Positions 1 to 8,061 of a stretch of DNA of 64,000 nt are shown piece by piece. Position 1 is the first letter of the stretch; every line of letters starts with the position of its first letter. The position numbers and the translations under genes were made by a program. This stretch comes from Geothrix fermentans DSM 14018 (lineage in GTDB: Bacteria > Acidobacteriota > Holophagae > Holophagales > Holophagaceae): contig NZ_KE386810.1 of NCBI RefSeq assembly GCF_000428885.1, positions 148,444 to 212,443 on the forward strand, given 5' to 3'. The notes beneath the pieces were generated by a model, which worked only from the letters and a program-made list of their open reading frames with translations, had not been told where the DNA came from and searched no databases.

Positions 1-125
1 TCCGAGCCCGAAACGGGACCGGCGACTGGCGAAGCCAGGCGCAGTTCGAATCCCGCGGGCATGGGACGGCGCCCATCTTTGACGTCGGAAGCCGGACCGG
101 CGTCCGGCGGAGCCTCGAACTGAAA
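1..125. repeat. degenerate direct repeat with hairpins, no gene
   Basis: No gene is visible in the first 181 bases. Two related 20-base units that start GACCGGCG and end AGCC lie at 17-36 and 95-114 and agree at 17 of 20 positions, 78 bases apart. Three small hairpins can be drawn: CTGGC/GCCAG at 26-38, ATGGG/CCCAT at 61-76 and GCCGGA/TCCGGC at 91-108. This may be the tail of an intergenic repeat that continues left of the window. Its function is unknown. Confidence 0.4.
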
Positions 126-181
126 AAACCAACCATTCGATCCAGGATGCCCTATATTGCTCCCAAGGAGCGGATCCCGAG

Positions 182-358
182 ATGGACCGACGGATCAGCC
201 AGAGCCCAGGATGGTACGACCGTGAAGCCGGGACCGAGCGCCGGGCCCTGCGGGGGCGGGGGGATCGCCGGCGGCACCACCGGGCCATCCGCCTGTTCTT
301 CATCCCCCTGGACATGCTGGTGCACAAGCTGCGCACCCGCACCCTGGTCGTGTTCTGA
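182..358 (+). CDS. small Arg-rich hypothetical protein (58 aa)
   Basis: This short frame starts at ATG 182 behind an AAGGAG at 165-170 (11-base spacing) and ends at TGA 356-358. The protein has an Arg-rich middle (RRALRGRGDRRRHHR, about residues 20-34) followed by a short hydrophobic stretch (LFFIPLDMLV) and a basic tail, so it is strongly basic. I do not recognise a family. It converges with the YchJ-family gene at 372. The good ribosome binding site and biased codon third positions support it being real, but it could be spurious. It might bind nucleic acid or an acidic partner, which is only a guess from charge. Confidence 0.45.
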   Translation: MDRRISQSPGWYDREAGTERRALRGRGDRRRHHRAIRLFFIPLDMLVHKLRTRTLVVF

Positions 359-371
359 GGGGCGGGGCCCG

Positions 372-770
372 CTAGGACTTCACCACGCCGTCGACGTACA
401 CCCAGCGGCCGTCCTCCCGGGTGAAGGTGCTGGTCTCGATGTGGAGGGTGCGGCGGCCATTGGCCTGGAGGCTGGCGTGGAAGGTGACGACGCCGGTGTC
501 GTCGTCCTTGCCGCCCTTCTCCCTGCTGACGATCTTGAGGCCCACGCAGCTGACGGACTGGCAGTACTGCCGCAGCTCGTCGCGGTTCTCCTCGGCCCGC
601 TTGGCCTCGGGCCGGGTGCTGATGAGGTAGTCCACCTTGCCGAGGGCGTAGGCCGAGAACCGGGAGCGCATCAGCGCCTCCGCCGTCTCCGGCAGGGCCG
701 TGCCCGTATGGAAGGGGCCGCAGCAGCGGTCATAGGGCTTCTTGGAAGTGCAGGGGCAGGGGCGGGACAT
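372..770 (-). CDS. YchJ-family SEC-C motif protein
   Basis: The 132-residue product begins with a SEC-C metal-binding motif: CPC at residues 5-7 and a CC pair at 16-17, the usual zinc-binding pattern. The rest matches the YchJ/UPF0225 fold (MRSRFSAYALG near residue 35 and a DGRWVYVDG end). E. coli YchJ has a second SEC-C at its C terminus and this one does not. ATG 770 is chosen over an upstream in-frame ATG because GAGGA lies just before it. The upstream extension would read into the palindromic repeat at 789. The biochemical role of the family is not established. Confidence 0.85.
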   Translation of the reverse strand: MSRPCPCTSKKPYDRCCGPFHTGTALPETAEALMRSRFSAYALGKVDYLISTRPEAKRAEENRDELRQYCQSVSCVGLKIVSREKGGKDDDTGVVTFHASLQANGRRTLHIETSTFTREDGRWVYVDGVVKS

Positions 771-788
771 GGTTTTCCTCAGGGGGTT

Positions 789-864
789 GCCACGGATGGA
801 CACAGATGAACGCGGATGGGGTGTCGTGGGGCTTTATCTGAGTTCATCGGTGTTCATCTGTGGC
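789..864. repeat. intergenic inverted repeat built on GATGAACxCGGATG-like units
   Basis: Between hutU and the YchJ gene the plus strand reads GCCACGGATGGACACAGATG (from 789), continues AACGCGGATG, then after a spacer reads ATCTGAGTTCATCGGTGTTC and CATCTGTGGC to 864. The two arms are imperfect inverted copies, and each contains short ACAGATGAAC/GTTCATCTGT units. The pattern resembles the dispersed 'cacggatgaacacggat' intergenic repeats I recall from several environmental phyla. Only one copy is in this window, so dispersal cannot be judged here. Confidence 0.6.
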
Positions 865-875
865 AGAACAGGTTT

Positions 876-2540
876 TCAGGCCTTCATCGGGATATGCAGG
901 CCGATGGTCTCGGCATGCTCGCGGGCGGACTCGTAGCCGGCGTCGGCGTGGCGGAAGACGCCCATGGCGGGGTCGTTCCAGAGGACGCGGCTGATGCAGC
1001 GGTCCGCGCGCTCGGTGCCGTCGGCCACGATGACCACGCCGCTGTGCTGGCTGTAGCCCATGCCCACACCGCCGCCATGGTGAAAGCTCACCCAGGAGGC
1101 GCCGCCGCTGGCGGCCGTGAGGGCGTTGAGCAGCGGCCAGTCGGATACGGCATCAGAGCCGTCCTTCATGCCTTCCGTCTCGCGGTTGGGGCTGGCCACG
1201 GAGCCGCTGTCCAGGTGGTCGCGGCCGATGACGATGGGGGCCTTCACCTTGCCGGTCTTCACCAGCTCATTGAACTTCAGGCCGGCCAGGTGGCGCTCGC
1301 CAGCGCCGATCCAGCAGATGCGGGCGGGCAGGCCCTGGAAGGCGATCCTCTCCTGGGCGGCCTTGAGCCAGCGGATCATGCCCTCGTTCTGGGGGAACAG
1401 CTCCATCATGGCGGCGTCGGTCACCGCGATGTCCTCGGGATCGCCCGACAGCGCCGCCCAGCGGAAGGGGCCGATGCCCTTGCAGAAGAGGGGCCGGATG
1501 AAGGCGGGCACAAAGCCGGGGAAGGCGAAGGCGTTCTCGCAGCCGGCGCGCTGGGCCTGGGCGCGGATGTTGTTGCCGTAGTCGAAGGTGACCGAACCGC
1601 GGCGCTGGAACTCGATCATGGCCTCCACGTGGGTGCGCATGGAGCCGAGGGCCCGCTGCACGTAGGCCTCGGGCTGGTCCTTCCGCATCGCCGCGGCCTG
1701 CTCCAGCGAGAGTCCCGAGGGAATGTAGCCGTTGTACTCGTCGTGGGCGCTGGTCTGGTCGGTGACGAGGTCCGGCTGGAAGCCGCGCTTGAGGATCTCC
1801 GGCAGGACCTCCGCGGCGTTGCCCAGCAGGCCGATGCTGCGGGCCTCGTGGGCGTCCACGTACTGCTGCACCAGGGCCAGGGCCGTGTCGAGGTTGTCCG
1901 TCCACTCGTCCAGGTAGCGGGTGTCCAGGCGCTTCTGGATGCGGGTCTGGTCCACCTCCACGCACAGGGCCACGCCGCCGTTCATGGTGACGGCCAGGGG
2001 CTGGGCGCCGCCCATGCCGCCGAGGCCGGCGGTGAGGGTCCAGGTGCCGGCCAGAGTGCCGTTGAAGTGCTGGCGGGCGGCCTCGGCGAAGGTCTCGTAG
2101 GTACCCTGCACGATGCCCTGGCTCCCGATGTAGATCCAGCTCCCGGCCGTCATCTGGCCGTACATCATCAGGCCTTTCTGGTCGAGTTCGCGGAAGTGCT
2201 CCCAGGTGGCCCATTTGGGCACCAGGTTGGAGTTGGCGATGAGCACGCGGGGCGCGTCAGGGTGGGTTCTCACCACGCCCACGGGCTTGCCGCTCTGCAC
2301 CAGCAGCGTCTCGTCGTCCCCGAGGTGCTTCAGTTCCTTCACGAGGGCGTGGAAGCAGTCCCAGTTGCGGGCCGCCTTGCCCAGGCCGCCGTAGACGACG
2401 AGGTCCTCGGGCCGCTCGGCCACCTCGGGGTCCAGGTTGTTCATGAGCATGCGCAGGGCCGCCTCCTGCACCCAGCCCTTGCAGTGCAGGTGGGAGCCGC
2501 GGGGCGCGGAGAGGACGGGGGCTTCGGATGCGGTGGACAT
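876..2540 (-). CDS. hutU: urocanate hydratase
   Basis: Urocanase catalyses the second step of histidine breakdown, turning urocanate into imidazolonepropionate in the cytoplasm with tightly bound NAD+. The 554-residue product has the family length (about 555) and its hallmarks: an N-terminal [12 protein letters not shown], the NAD-site glycine run GLGGMGGAQ and the Cys-containing [16 protein letters not shown] stretch near residue 400. ATG 2540 is chosen because GGAG sits 6 bases before it. An upstream in-frame start would add 11 poorly conserved residues. No hutH, hutI or hutG is adjacent, so the rest of the pathway must lie elsewhere. Confidence 0.97.
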   Translation of the reverse strand: MSTASEAPVLSAPRGSHLHCKGWVQEAALRMLMNNLDPEVAERPEDLVVYGGLGKAARNWDCFHALVKELKHLGDDETLLVQSGKPVGVVRTHPDAPRVLIANSNLVPKWATWEHFRELDQKGLMMYGQMTAGSWIYIGSQGIVQGTYETFAEAARQHFNGTLAGTWTLTAGLGGMGGAQPLAVTMNGGVALCVEVDQTRIQKRLDTRYLDEWTDNLDTALALVQQYVDAHEARSIGLLGNAAEVLPEILKRGFQPDLVTDQTSAHDEYNGYIPSGLSLEQAAAMRKDQPEAYVQRALGSMRTHVEAMIEFQRRGSVTFDYGNNIRAQAQRAGCENAFAFPGFVPAFIRPLFCKGIGPFRWAALSGDPEDIAVTDAAMMELFPQNEGMIRWLKAAQERIAFQGLPARICWIGAGERHLAGLKFNELVKTGKVKAPIVIGRDHLDSGSVASPNRETEGMKDGSDAVSDWPLLNALTAASGGASWVSFHHGGGVGMGYSQHSGVVIVADGTERADRCISRVLWNDPAMGVFRHADAGYESAREHAETIGLHIPMKA

Positions 2541-2592
2541 GGGGGGCTCCGACGGAACCCCGTAGTTTCCCACGCCTCCCGACGGACGGCGA

Positions 2593-3453
2593 TCAAGAAC
2601 GCTTGAGGATGGCCAGGGCCCGTTCCAGCTCCGCCTTCATGGCCGCCGGACTCTCCGCGCGGTGCAGGCTCCCGTGGCCCGGCAGCACCCAGGTGAAATC
2701 GAAGGCCAGGAGCTTTTCCAGACTGTCAAGCTGTCGGGCCCAGCTGTGCCAGTTGTAGGTGCGGGAGGCCGAGAGCCGCCCCTGGACCGGGTTCCACCAC
2801 AGGTGGTCGCCGGTGAAGAGGAACTCCCGGTACAGCAGGCAGACGCTTCCGGCCGTGTGGCCGGGGGTGGGGATGAGCAGGAGGTCCTCGGCCAGGGGAA
2901 TGGGCTCGTCCCCCTCCACCAAGCGTTCCAGGCCCGTGAAGCCGTCGGCGGCGTGCATGACGCGCTCGCAGCCGAACCGTGCGTGGTAGGCCTCGTGGTC
3001 CGCCACGTCGTCCTGGTGGCTGAGGACCAGCGTCGAAACCCCGCCCAGGGTCTCCAGGTTCTTCATGAGGGGCTCCGCGGCCCGGGGGGAGTCCATCAGC
3101 ACGTTGCCTCCGGGCCGCCGGATCAAGTAGCTCCAGGCGCCGAAGCTCTTGTCGCTGGTGTAGCCGCAGAAAAAGACATCGTCGGTCAGTGGGTGGGGGA
3201 AGGCCCCGGCGGCCGCGTGCAGGTCCGTCTTGTCATCGGTGCCGATGGAGCCCACGGGACAGGCCACCAGGGCCATGGAGGCCTGCAGGCGCGCCGGGCC
3301 TGCGGCGGGCTGGGCATGCACCTTCGCGTGGTCGCCGCCGTCCATGAAGGTCTCCGGCGCGAACTGGTAGCAGGTGCCGCAGTCGATGCAGGTGCGGTCC
3401 ACGAAGAAGGGGCCGGGGACGTTGTCGGGCTGGGCGTCGGCGCGTCGGGCCAT
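2593..3453 (-). CDS. ferredoxin-fused MBL-fold hydrolase
   Basis: This 286-residue protein joins two modules. Residues 1-75 form a single-cluster ferredoxin domain with Cys22, Cys25, Cys28 and Cys65 (CxxCGxC then CP), suited to one 4Fe-4S cluster. Residues 85-280 are a metallo-beta-lactamase fold with [13 protein letters not shown] and LPGHGS motifs. The first metal motif is SHQDDVADH, so the second His of the usual HxHxDH is Asp. The start has GGAGG 5 bases upstream. A redox or hydrolase role is possible, but the substrate is unknown. It lies between hutU and the redox group and may belong to either unit. Confidence 0.85.
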   Translation of the reverse strand: MARRADAQPDNVPGPFFVDRTCIDCGTCYQFAPETFMDGGDHAKVHAQPAAGPARLQASMALVACPVGSIGTDDKTDLHAAAGAFPHPLTDDVFFCGYTSDKSFGAWSYLIRRPGGNVLMDSPRAAEPLMKNLETLGGVSTLVLSHQDDVADHEAYHARFGCERVMHAADGFTGLERLVEGDEPIPLAEDLLLIPTPGHTAGSVCLLYREFLFTGDHLWWNPVQGRLSASRTYNWHSWARQLDSLEKLLAFDFTWVLPGHGSLHRAESPAAMKAELERALAILKRS

Positions 3454-3475
3454 GGATCCCTCCGCACCTTGGATG

Positions 3476-4465
<990 letters not shown>

Positions 4466-4491
4466 GGTCGCCTCCGGCCCCCAGTATGGCG

Positions 4492-5130
4492 CTAGTAGGC
4501 GACGGTGAAGCGGGCCCGGCGGTGCTTCGGCGTCTCCAGCTCGTCGATCATGGCGACGGCGAAGTCCTCCACGGAGATGGCGCTCTTGCCATTGGCGTCG
4601 GACAGCAGCCGATCGCCGCCGAGGCGGAACGTCCCCGTGCGCTCGCCGGGCGAGATGAAGGCGGCCGGGCTGAGCATGGTCCAGTCCAGGGCGGGATCCT
4701 TCCGGAGCAGGGCCAGGGCCTCCCGGGCCCCTTCGGCGGTGCCCTTCCACTGGTCCGGGAACTCCGGCGTGTCCAGGAGCTGCACGCCCGGAGCGACCTC
4801 GAGACTGCCGGCCCCGCCCACGACCAGGATGCGTGGGACGCCGGCGGACTTGGTGGCGGCGATGATGGAGCGGATGCCCTTCATGTAGTAGCCGTAGACA
4901 TCCTCCTGGGCGTGGCCGCTGAAGGCGCTGAGGACGGCCTCCTGGCCGGCCAGCTCCGCGGAGAGCTTCGAGGTGTCCATCACGTCGGCCTTCACGGCGG
5001 ACATCTGGGGGTGGGGGGCCAGGCGCTCGGGGCGGCCCACCAGGGCCTTGACCTGGTGCCCTCTCGACAGGGCCTCCTTCAGGAGGCCTGAACCGATGAA
5101 GCCCGACGCGCCGATGATCGCGATGTGCAT
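4492..5130 (-). CDS. NAD(P)-binding SDR-like protein (YwnB/NmrA type)
   Basis: The 212-residue protein opens with a Rossmann motif [11 protein letters not shown] (residues 7-17) and has GRPERL and [13 protein letters not shown] segments typical of atypical short-chain dehydrogenases of the YwnB/RutE-like group. These bind NAD(P)H, and some act as stress-linked reductases or redox sensors. A strong AGGAGG stands 4 bases before ATG 5130. The gene sits between the aldo/keto reductase (26-base gap) and the nitroreductase, which supports a shared role in carbonyl or quinone stress. The classical YxxxK catalytic pair is not evident, so its activity is uncertain. Confidence 0.9.
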   Translation of the reverse strand: MHIAIIGASGFIGSGLLKEALSRGHQVKALVGRPERLAPHPQMSAVKADVMDTSKLSAELAGQEAVLSAFSGHAQEDVYGYYMKGIRSIIAATKSAGVPRILVVGGAGSLEVAPGVQLLDTPEFPDQWKGTAEGAREALALLRKDPALDWTMLSPAAFISPGERTGTFRLGGDRLLSDANGKSAISVEDFAVAMIDELETPKHRRARFTVAY

Positions 5131-5233
5131 GTTGCCTCCTTGGTGTGGATGGGAATCACCCCGCCGGTCCAGGCCACGGGCCGCCCCGGGCCCCCATGTA
5201 TGGGACCGGAGCGCCGCAGGGGCAATGCCTGTC

Positions 5234-5884
5234 TCAGCGGTGCTCGACCACGTCCTTGGCTTCGAACCGCACCTTGGGGACGGCGGCGTACTTGTCCCCC
5301 TCTGCGCGATAGCCCAGGGGGCAGGCGCTGATGGTGGTGTAGCCCGTGCCCTTGAGCCCCAGGATGTCGTCGTACTTGGCGGGCTCGATGCCCTCGAAGG
5401 GGCAGGCGTCCACACCGAGCAGGGCCGCGGAGGTCATGAGGTTGCCCAGGGCGATGTAGGTCTGGCGGGCGGCCCAGTCCTGGATGATCGCGTGGCGGGG
5501 GCCCTTCACCAGATCGCCCACCATGTAGCCCTTGTAGCCGGCCAGGCTTTCGACGGAGACGCCCTGCACCTCGGCCATGCGGGCCACGAAGCGGTCCACG
5601 TCGGCCTCGGTGATGTCCACCTTGGCGGTGAGCACCACCAGGTGGCTGCAGTCCACCACCTGGGACTGGTTCCAGGAGGCCGGGCGCAGCTTCGCCTTGA
5701 GGGCGGAGTCGGTGACCACGATGAACTTCCAGGGCTGGAGACCGTAGCTGGACGGGGTGAGGACGAGGGCCTTCTCGATGACGGCCCAGTCCGCGGCGGA
5801 GATTTTCTTCGCCGGGTCGAACTTCTTCGTGGCGTAGCGCCAGGTGAGCTGTTCGAGCAGGCTGTCGCCGGAGATGATGCTCAT
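5234..5884 (-). CDS. NfsB-like NAD(P)H nitroreductase / quinone reductase
   Basis: The 216-residue product belongs to the FMN-dependent nitroreductase family. RYATKKFDP at residues 16-24 is the family's opening FMN-binding motif, and LTPSSYGLQPWKF supplies the next phosphate contact. Such enzymes reduce nitroaromatics and quinones by two electrons and work as cytoplasmic dimers. Length is normal for NfsB. A GAGG lies before ATG 5884. The neighbours (thioredoxin, flavodoxin, aldo/keto reductase) and the divergent HxlR regulator suggest electrophile detoxification. Confidence 0.92.
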   Translation of the reverse strand: MSIISGDSLLEQLTWRYATKKFDPAKKISAADWAVIEKALVLTPSSYGLQPWKFIVVTDSALKAKLRPASWNQSQVVDCSHLVVLTAKVDITEADVDRFVARMAEVQGVSVESLAGYKGYMVGDLVKGPRHAIIQDWAARQTYIALGNLMTSAALLGVDACPFEGIEPAKYDDILGLKGTGYTTISACPLGYRAEGDKYAAVPKVRFEAKDVVEHR

Positions 5885-5914
5885 GGGTGCCTCAGATTCA
5901 GGATGGGGATGGCG

Positions 5915-6235
5915 TTAAAGGGACTTCTGGATGCGGGTCCGGATCTGGTCGATGGGCAGGGAGCCCACGATGCGGTCCAGGGCCTGTCCGTCCTTGAAGA
6001 TGACCAGGGTCGGCATGCTCAGCACGTCGTACTGCTCGGAAAGCGGGGTGTAGTCGTCCACGTTCACCTTGGCGAAGGCGACCTTCCCCTGGAGTTCCTC
6101 GGCCAGGGTTTCCGTGATGGGGGCCAGCTCCCGGCAGGGGGCGCACCAGGGAGCCCAGAAATCCACCACGGTGATGCCATGGGCCACCGCCTCGGCGAAG
6201 GTCTGGTCGGTCAGGTGCTTGATGCGGTCGGACAT
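5915..6235 (-). CDS. trxA: thioredoxin
   Basis: The 106-residue product is a cytoplasmic thioredoxin-fold protein with the active site DFWAPWCAPC around residues 23-32 and the conserved cis-Pro segment MPTLVIF. The dipeptide between the active-site cysteines is AP rather than the common GP, which can shift redox potential. Start ATG 6235 is preferred over an upstream in-frame ATG because GGAG precedes it and the family begins here. It is encoded 30 bases upstream of the nitroreductase and is probably cotranscribed with it. Confidence 0.93.
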   Translation of the reverse strand: MSDRIKHLTDQTFAEAVAHGITVVDFWAPWCAPCRELAPITETLAEELQGKVAFAKVNVDDYTPLSEQYDVLSMPTLVIFKDGQALDRIVGSLPIDQIRTRIQKSL

Positions 6236-6318
6236 GCGCGGGCTCCTGCGGAATCCTCCCAGATTAGCGGATCCGGGAGGATTTCCGGTCATGACAATCG
6301 CATGAGAACCCAGCGAAC

Positions 6319-6870
6319 TTAGGCCCCCTTTGCCCAGCGGGTGGCGGCGGAGGCGACGCGCTGGCCCAGCAGCTCGGCGCTCTTGCGATCCGCCGCATTG
6401 GGCTCCAGCTCAGGGGCCACCTGGCCGGCCTGGGCCATGATGCCCGTGAAGCTGCCGAGGCGGTTGATGCCTTCCTCGTTGTAGGGCATCTCGCTGTTGC
6501 CGATCCAGACCATGCCGTGCTGCATGGCGAAGATCATCAGAGACTGGAGGGTGTTCAGCTTGTCGCCGCTGGGGCTGCCGCTGATGGTGAAGCCGGCCGC
6601 CAGCTTGTCCTTCCACTTCCGCTCGATCCAGGGCTTGGAGCTGGCGTCCATGAAGGTCTTGAAGGGGCCGCTGACGTTGCCCATGTAGGTGGGGCTGCCG
6701 AAGATGATGGCGTCCGAGGCCTCGAGATCGGCCCAGTGGGCTTCGATCTCCTCCACGGGGATGAGCAGCGTCTTGGCGCCGGGGATGGTGTCCGCGCCGG
6801 CTTTCACGCTCTCCGCCAGCACCTTGGTGTGGCCATAGCCGCTGTGGAACACGATGGCGATCTGGGTCAT
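6319..6870 (-). CDS. flavodoxin-fold NAD(P)H:quinone oxidoreductase (WrbA-like)
   Basis: The 183-residue protein has the flavodoxin phosphate loop HSGYGHTKVLAE at residues 8-19, a WrbA-like FGSPTYMGNVSGPFKTFMD segment and SGSPSGDK. It would bind FMN and reduce quinones, limiting semiquinone formation. It is a little shorter than typical WrbA (about 200). An AGGAG lies 5 bases before ATG 6870. This is the first gene of the minus-strand redox row and is divergently placed to the HxlR regulator, a pairing common for HxlR/QorR/YodB-type control. Confidence 0.92.
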   Translation of the reverse strand: MTQIAIVFHSGYGHTKVLAESVKAGADTIPGAKTLLIPVEEIEAHWADLEASDAIIFGSPTYMGNVSGPFKTFMDASSKPWIERKWKDKLAAGFTISGSPSGDKLNTLQSLMIFAMQHGMVWIGNSEMPYNEEGINRLGSFTGIMAQAGQVAPELEPNAADRKSAELLGQRVASAATRWAKGA

Positions 6871-6925
6871 GTGGGCTCCTTTTCGGGCGCTTGCATTCGA
6901 TTGGCCCGTGACCCAAACTTAGGAA

Positions 6926-6971
6926 GCCTACGATCGAAAGGAAAGTAGGCACTATTTTGGAAGGTAGGCAC
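6926..6971. promoter_or_regulatory. putative HxlR operator repeats in divergent intergenic region
   Basis: The spacer between the flavodoxin gene and the HxlR gene has GCCTAC at 6926-6931 facing GTAGGC at 6945-6950 (inverted, 13 bases apart). The octamer GTAGGCAC occurs twice, at 6945-6952 and 6964-6971, 19 bases apart. This near two-turn spacing suits binding of a dimeric winged-helix protein. The last copy lies 3 bases before the HxlR start codon, so autorepression is likely. Binding has not been shown. Confidence 0.55.
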
Positions 6972-6974
6972 CCA

Positions 6975-7373
6975 ATGGTTCGCAAAGCCTGCACCCTCGA
7001 ACACAACGTCCTCAGCGCCCACTGCCCGACCCGGCAGGCGCTGGACCTGATCGCCGACAAGTGGACCACCCTGCTCATCTACCTGCTCTCGCGGGGCAAG
7101 CAGCGCTACGGCGACCTGCACCGGCAGGTGGGCGGCATCAGCCAGAAGATGCTGACCCAGACCCTCCGCAAGCTGGAGCGCGATGGTCTCGTGTCCCGGC
7201 ACGTCTACCCCGAAGTTCCGCCCCGCACGGAGTACGAGCTGACGAAGCTGGGCCACACGCTCATCGGGCCTATGGGCGCCCTCTGTGAGTGGGCGGGCAC
7301 GCACCTGTCCGAGCTGGAGCAGGCCCGGAAGCGCTACGACCACCTCCAGAAGAAGCCTCCCCTCAGCGCCTGA
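6975..7373 (+). CDS. HxlR-family winged-helix transcriptional regulator
   Basis: The 132-residue protein has the HxlR layout: CPTRQALDLIADKWTTLLIY near residues 17-36 leading into the DNA-binding wing with HRQVGGISQKMLTQTLRKL and VPPRTEYELT. Cys17, just before the LIADKW motif, aligns with the redox-sensing Cys6 of Bacillus YodB. A further Cys6 is present. ATG 6975 fits the family start better than the upstream TTG at 6957. It is divergent from a row of five redox genes and is probably their repressor, responding to quinones or other electrophiles. The stop lies in a 13-base direct repeat (7361-7373). Confidence 0.93.
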   Translation: MVRKACTLEHNVLSAHCPTRQALDLIADKWTTLLIYLLSRGKQRYGDLHRQVGGISQKMLTQTLRKLERDGLVSRHVYPEVPPRTEYELTKLGHTLIGPMGALCEWAGTHLSELEQARKRYDHLQKKPPLSA

Positions 7374-7529
7374 TGCTGTCCGGGGGGGAGGCTCCGACTC
7401 TGCGAGCCGCGCAGCGGAAGCAGGAGCCTCGCGGGAGCGAGGCGCTAGGTGGAGGCCTGCTCGCTTTGCTCGCGATGTCCCCCCGGGCCCCCGCGCTTCG
7501 GCCGGGCGGAGCCCGTCCTCAGCGCCTGA
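7361..7529. mobile_element. 143-base hairpin-rich insertion flanked by 13-base direct repeats
   Basis: CCTCAGCGCCTGA occurs exactly at 7361-7373 and 7517-7529. The left copy carries the stop of the HxlR gene and the right copy carries, on the other strand, the stop of the nucleotidyltransferase gene. The 143 bases between contain a 7-bp stem GCCTCGC/GCGAGGC with a GGGA loop (7427-7444), G-rich and C-rich ends (near 7381 and 7479) and GGCTCCG/CGGAGCC near the two ends. No frame codes for a protein. It looks like a small non-autonomous element with target duplication, or a local duplication. Which of these is not settled. Confidence 0.55.
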
Positions 7530-8061
7530 GATCCTCGGGCGTGTCCAGGTCAGCGGCGCCCTCCGGGAAGGGCAGGGTGGCCGCGGATTCCCGCAGCAGG
7601 AGGGCCTTGGCGCCGCGATCGCCCCGCAGGGCCAAGAGCTCCGGAAACAGGCGGCGGGGCAGCACGGCCGGGATGCCCACGGTTCCGGCATAGGCGCAGG
7701 CTGCGGGCCGCGACGGGTCGGTGGCGGCCAGGGCCAGGAGGCGGCGCAGGAGCACCTCGTCCACGGCGAGCTGATCCACCGTGAGGAGCAGGACGGATTG
7801 GGCCGCCGGCAGCGCTGCGATGCCAACCCGGATCGAGCTGGCCATGCCCTCCTCGGCTCCGGGGTTGGGCACGGTCCCGACGGCCAGGCCCTCCAGCCCC
7901 GGGTCCCAGGCCCCGGTCACGGCCAACACGGGCCTGCAGCCGGCCCCCAGCGCCGCCCGTGCCGCGCGGTGCAGGAGCGTCTCGCCAGCGATGGTCAACA
8001 GGGCCTTGGGGCCGCCCATGCGGCGCCCCGCCCCGGCGGCCAGGACCAGCGCAGCCGTCAT
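7519..8061 (-). CDS. MobA-like molybdopterin nucleotidyltransferase (MocA type)
   Basis: The 180-residue product starts with the nucleotide-binding signature LAAGAGRRMGGPK (residues 6-18) of the GT-A fold MobA/MocA family, and has the family's VDQL metal site (residues 96-99, in LLLTVDQLAVDE) and a C-terminal LDTPEDL. In this context it probably adds CMP to molybdopterin to make the cytosine dinucleotide used by xanthine-dehydrogenase-type enzymes. Its ATG overlaps the xdhC stop by four bases (ATGA), so the two are translationally coupled. It is the last gene of the molybdenum-hydroxylase operon. Confidence 0.9.
   Translation of the reverse strand: MTAALVLAAGAGRRMGGPKALLTIAGETLLHRAARAALGAGCRPVLAVTGAWDPGLEGLAVGTVPNPGAEEGMASSIRVGIAALPAAQSVLLLTVDQLAVDEVLLRRLLALAATDPSRPAACAYAGTVGIPAVLPRRLFPELLALRGDRGAKALLLRESAATLPFPEGAADLDTPEDLRR

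Noticed and set aside
36-62. GTTCGAATCC, a T-arm-like sequence suggesting a tRNA or tmRNA end
   Set aside because: The five bases before the loop do not pair with the bases after it and no CCA end or acceptor stem follows.
816-2606. Long open frame on the plus strand opposite hutU
   Set aside because: Low-complexity, Gly/Ala/His-rich translation with no motif; typical antisense openness in GC-rich DNA.
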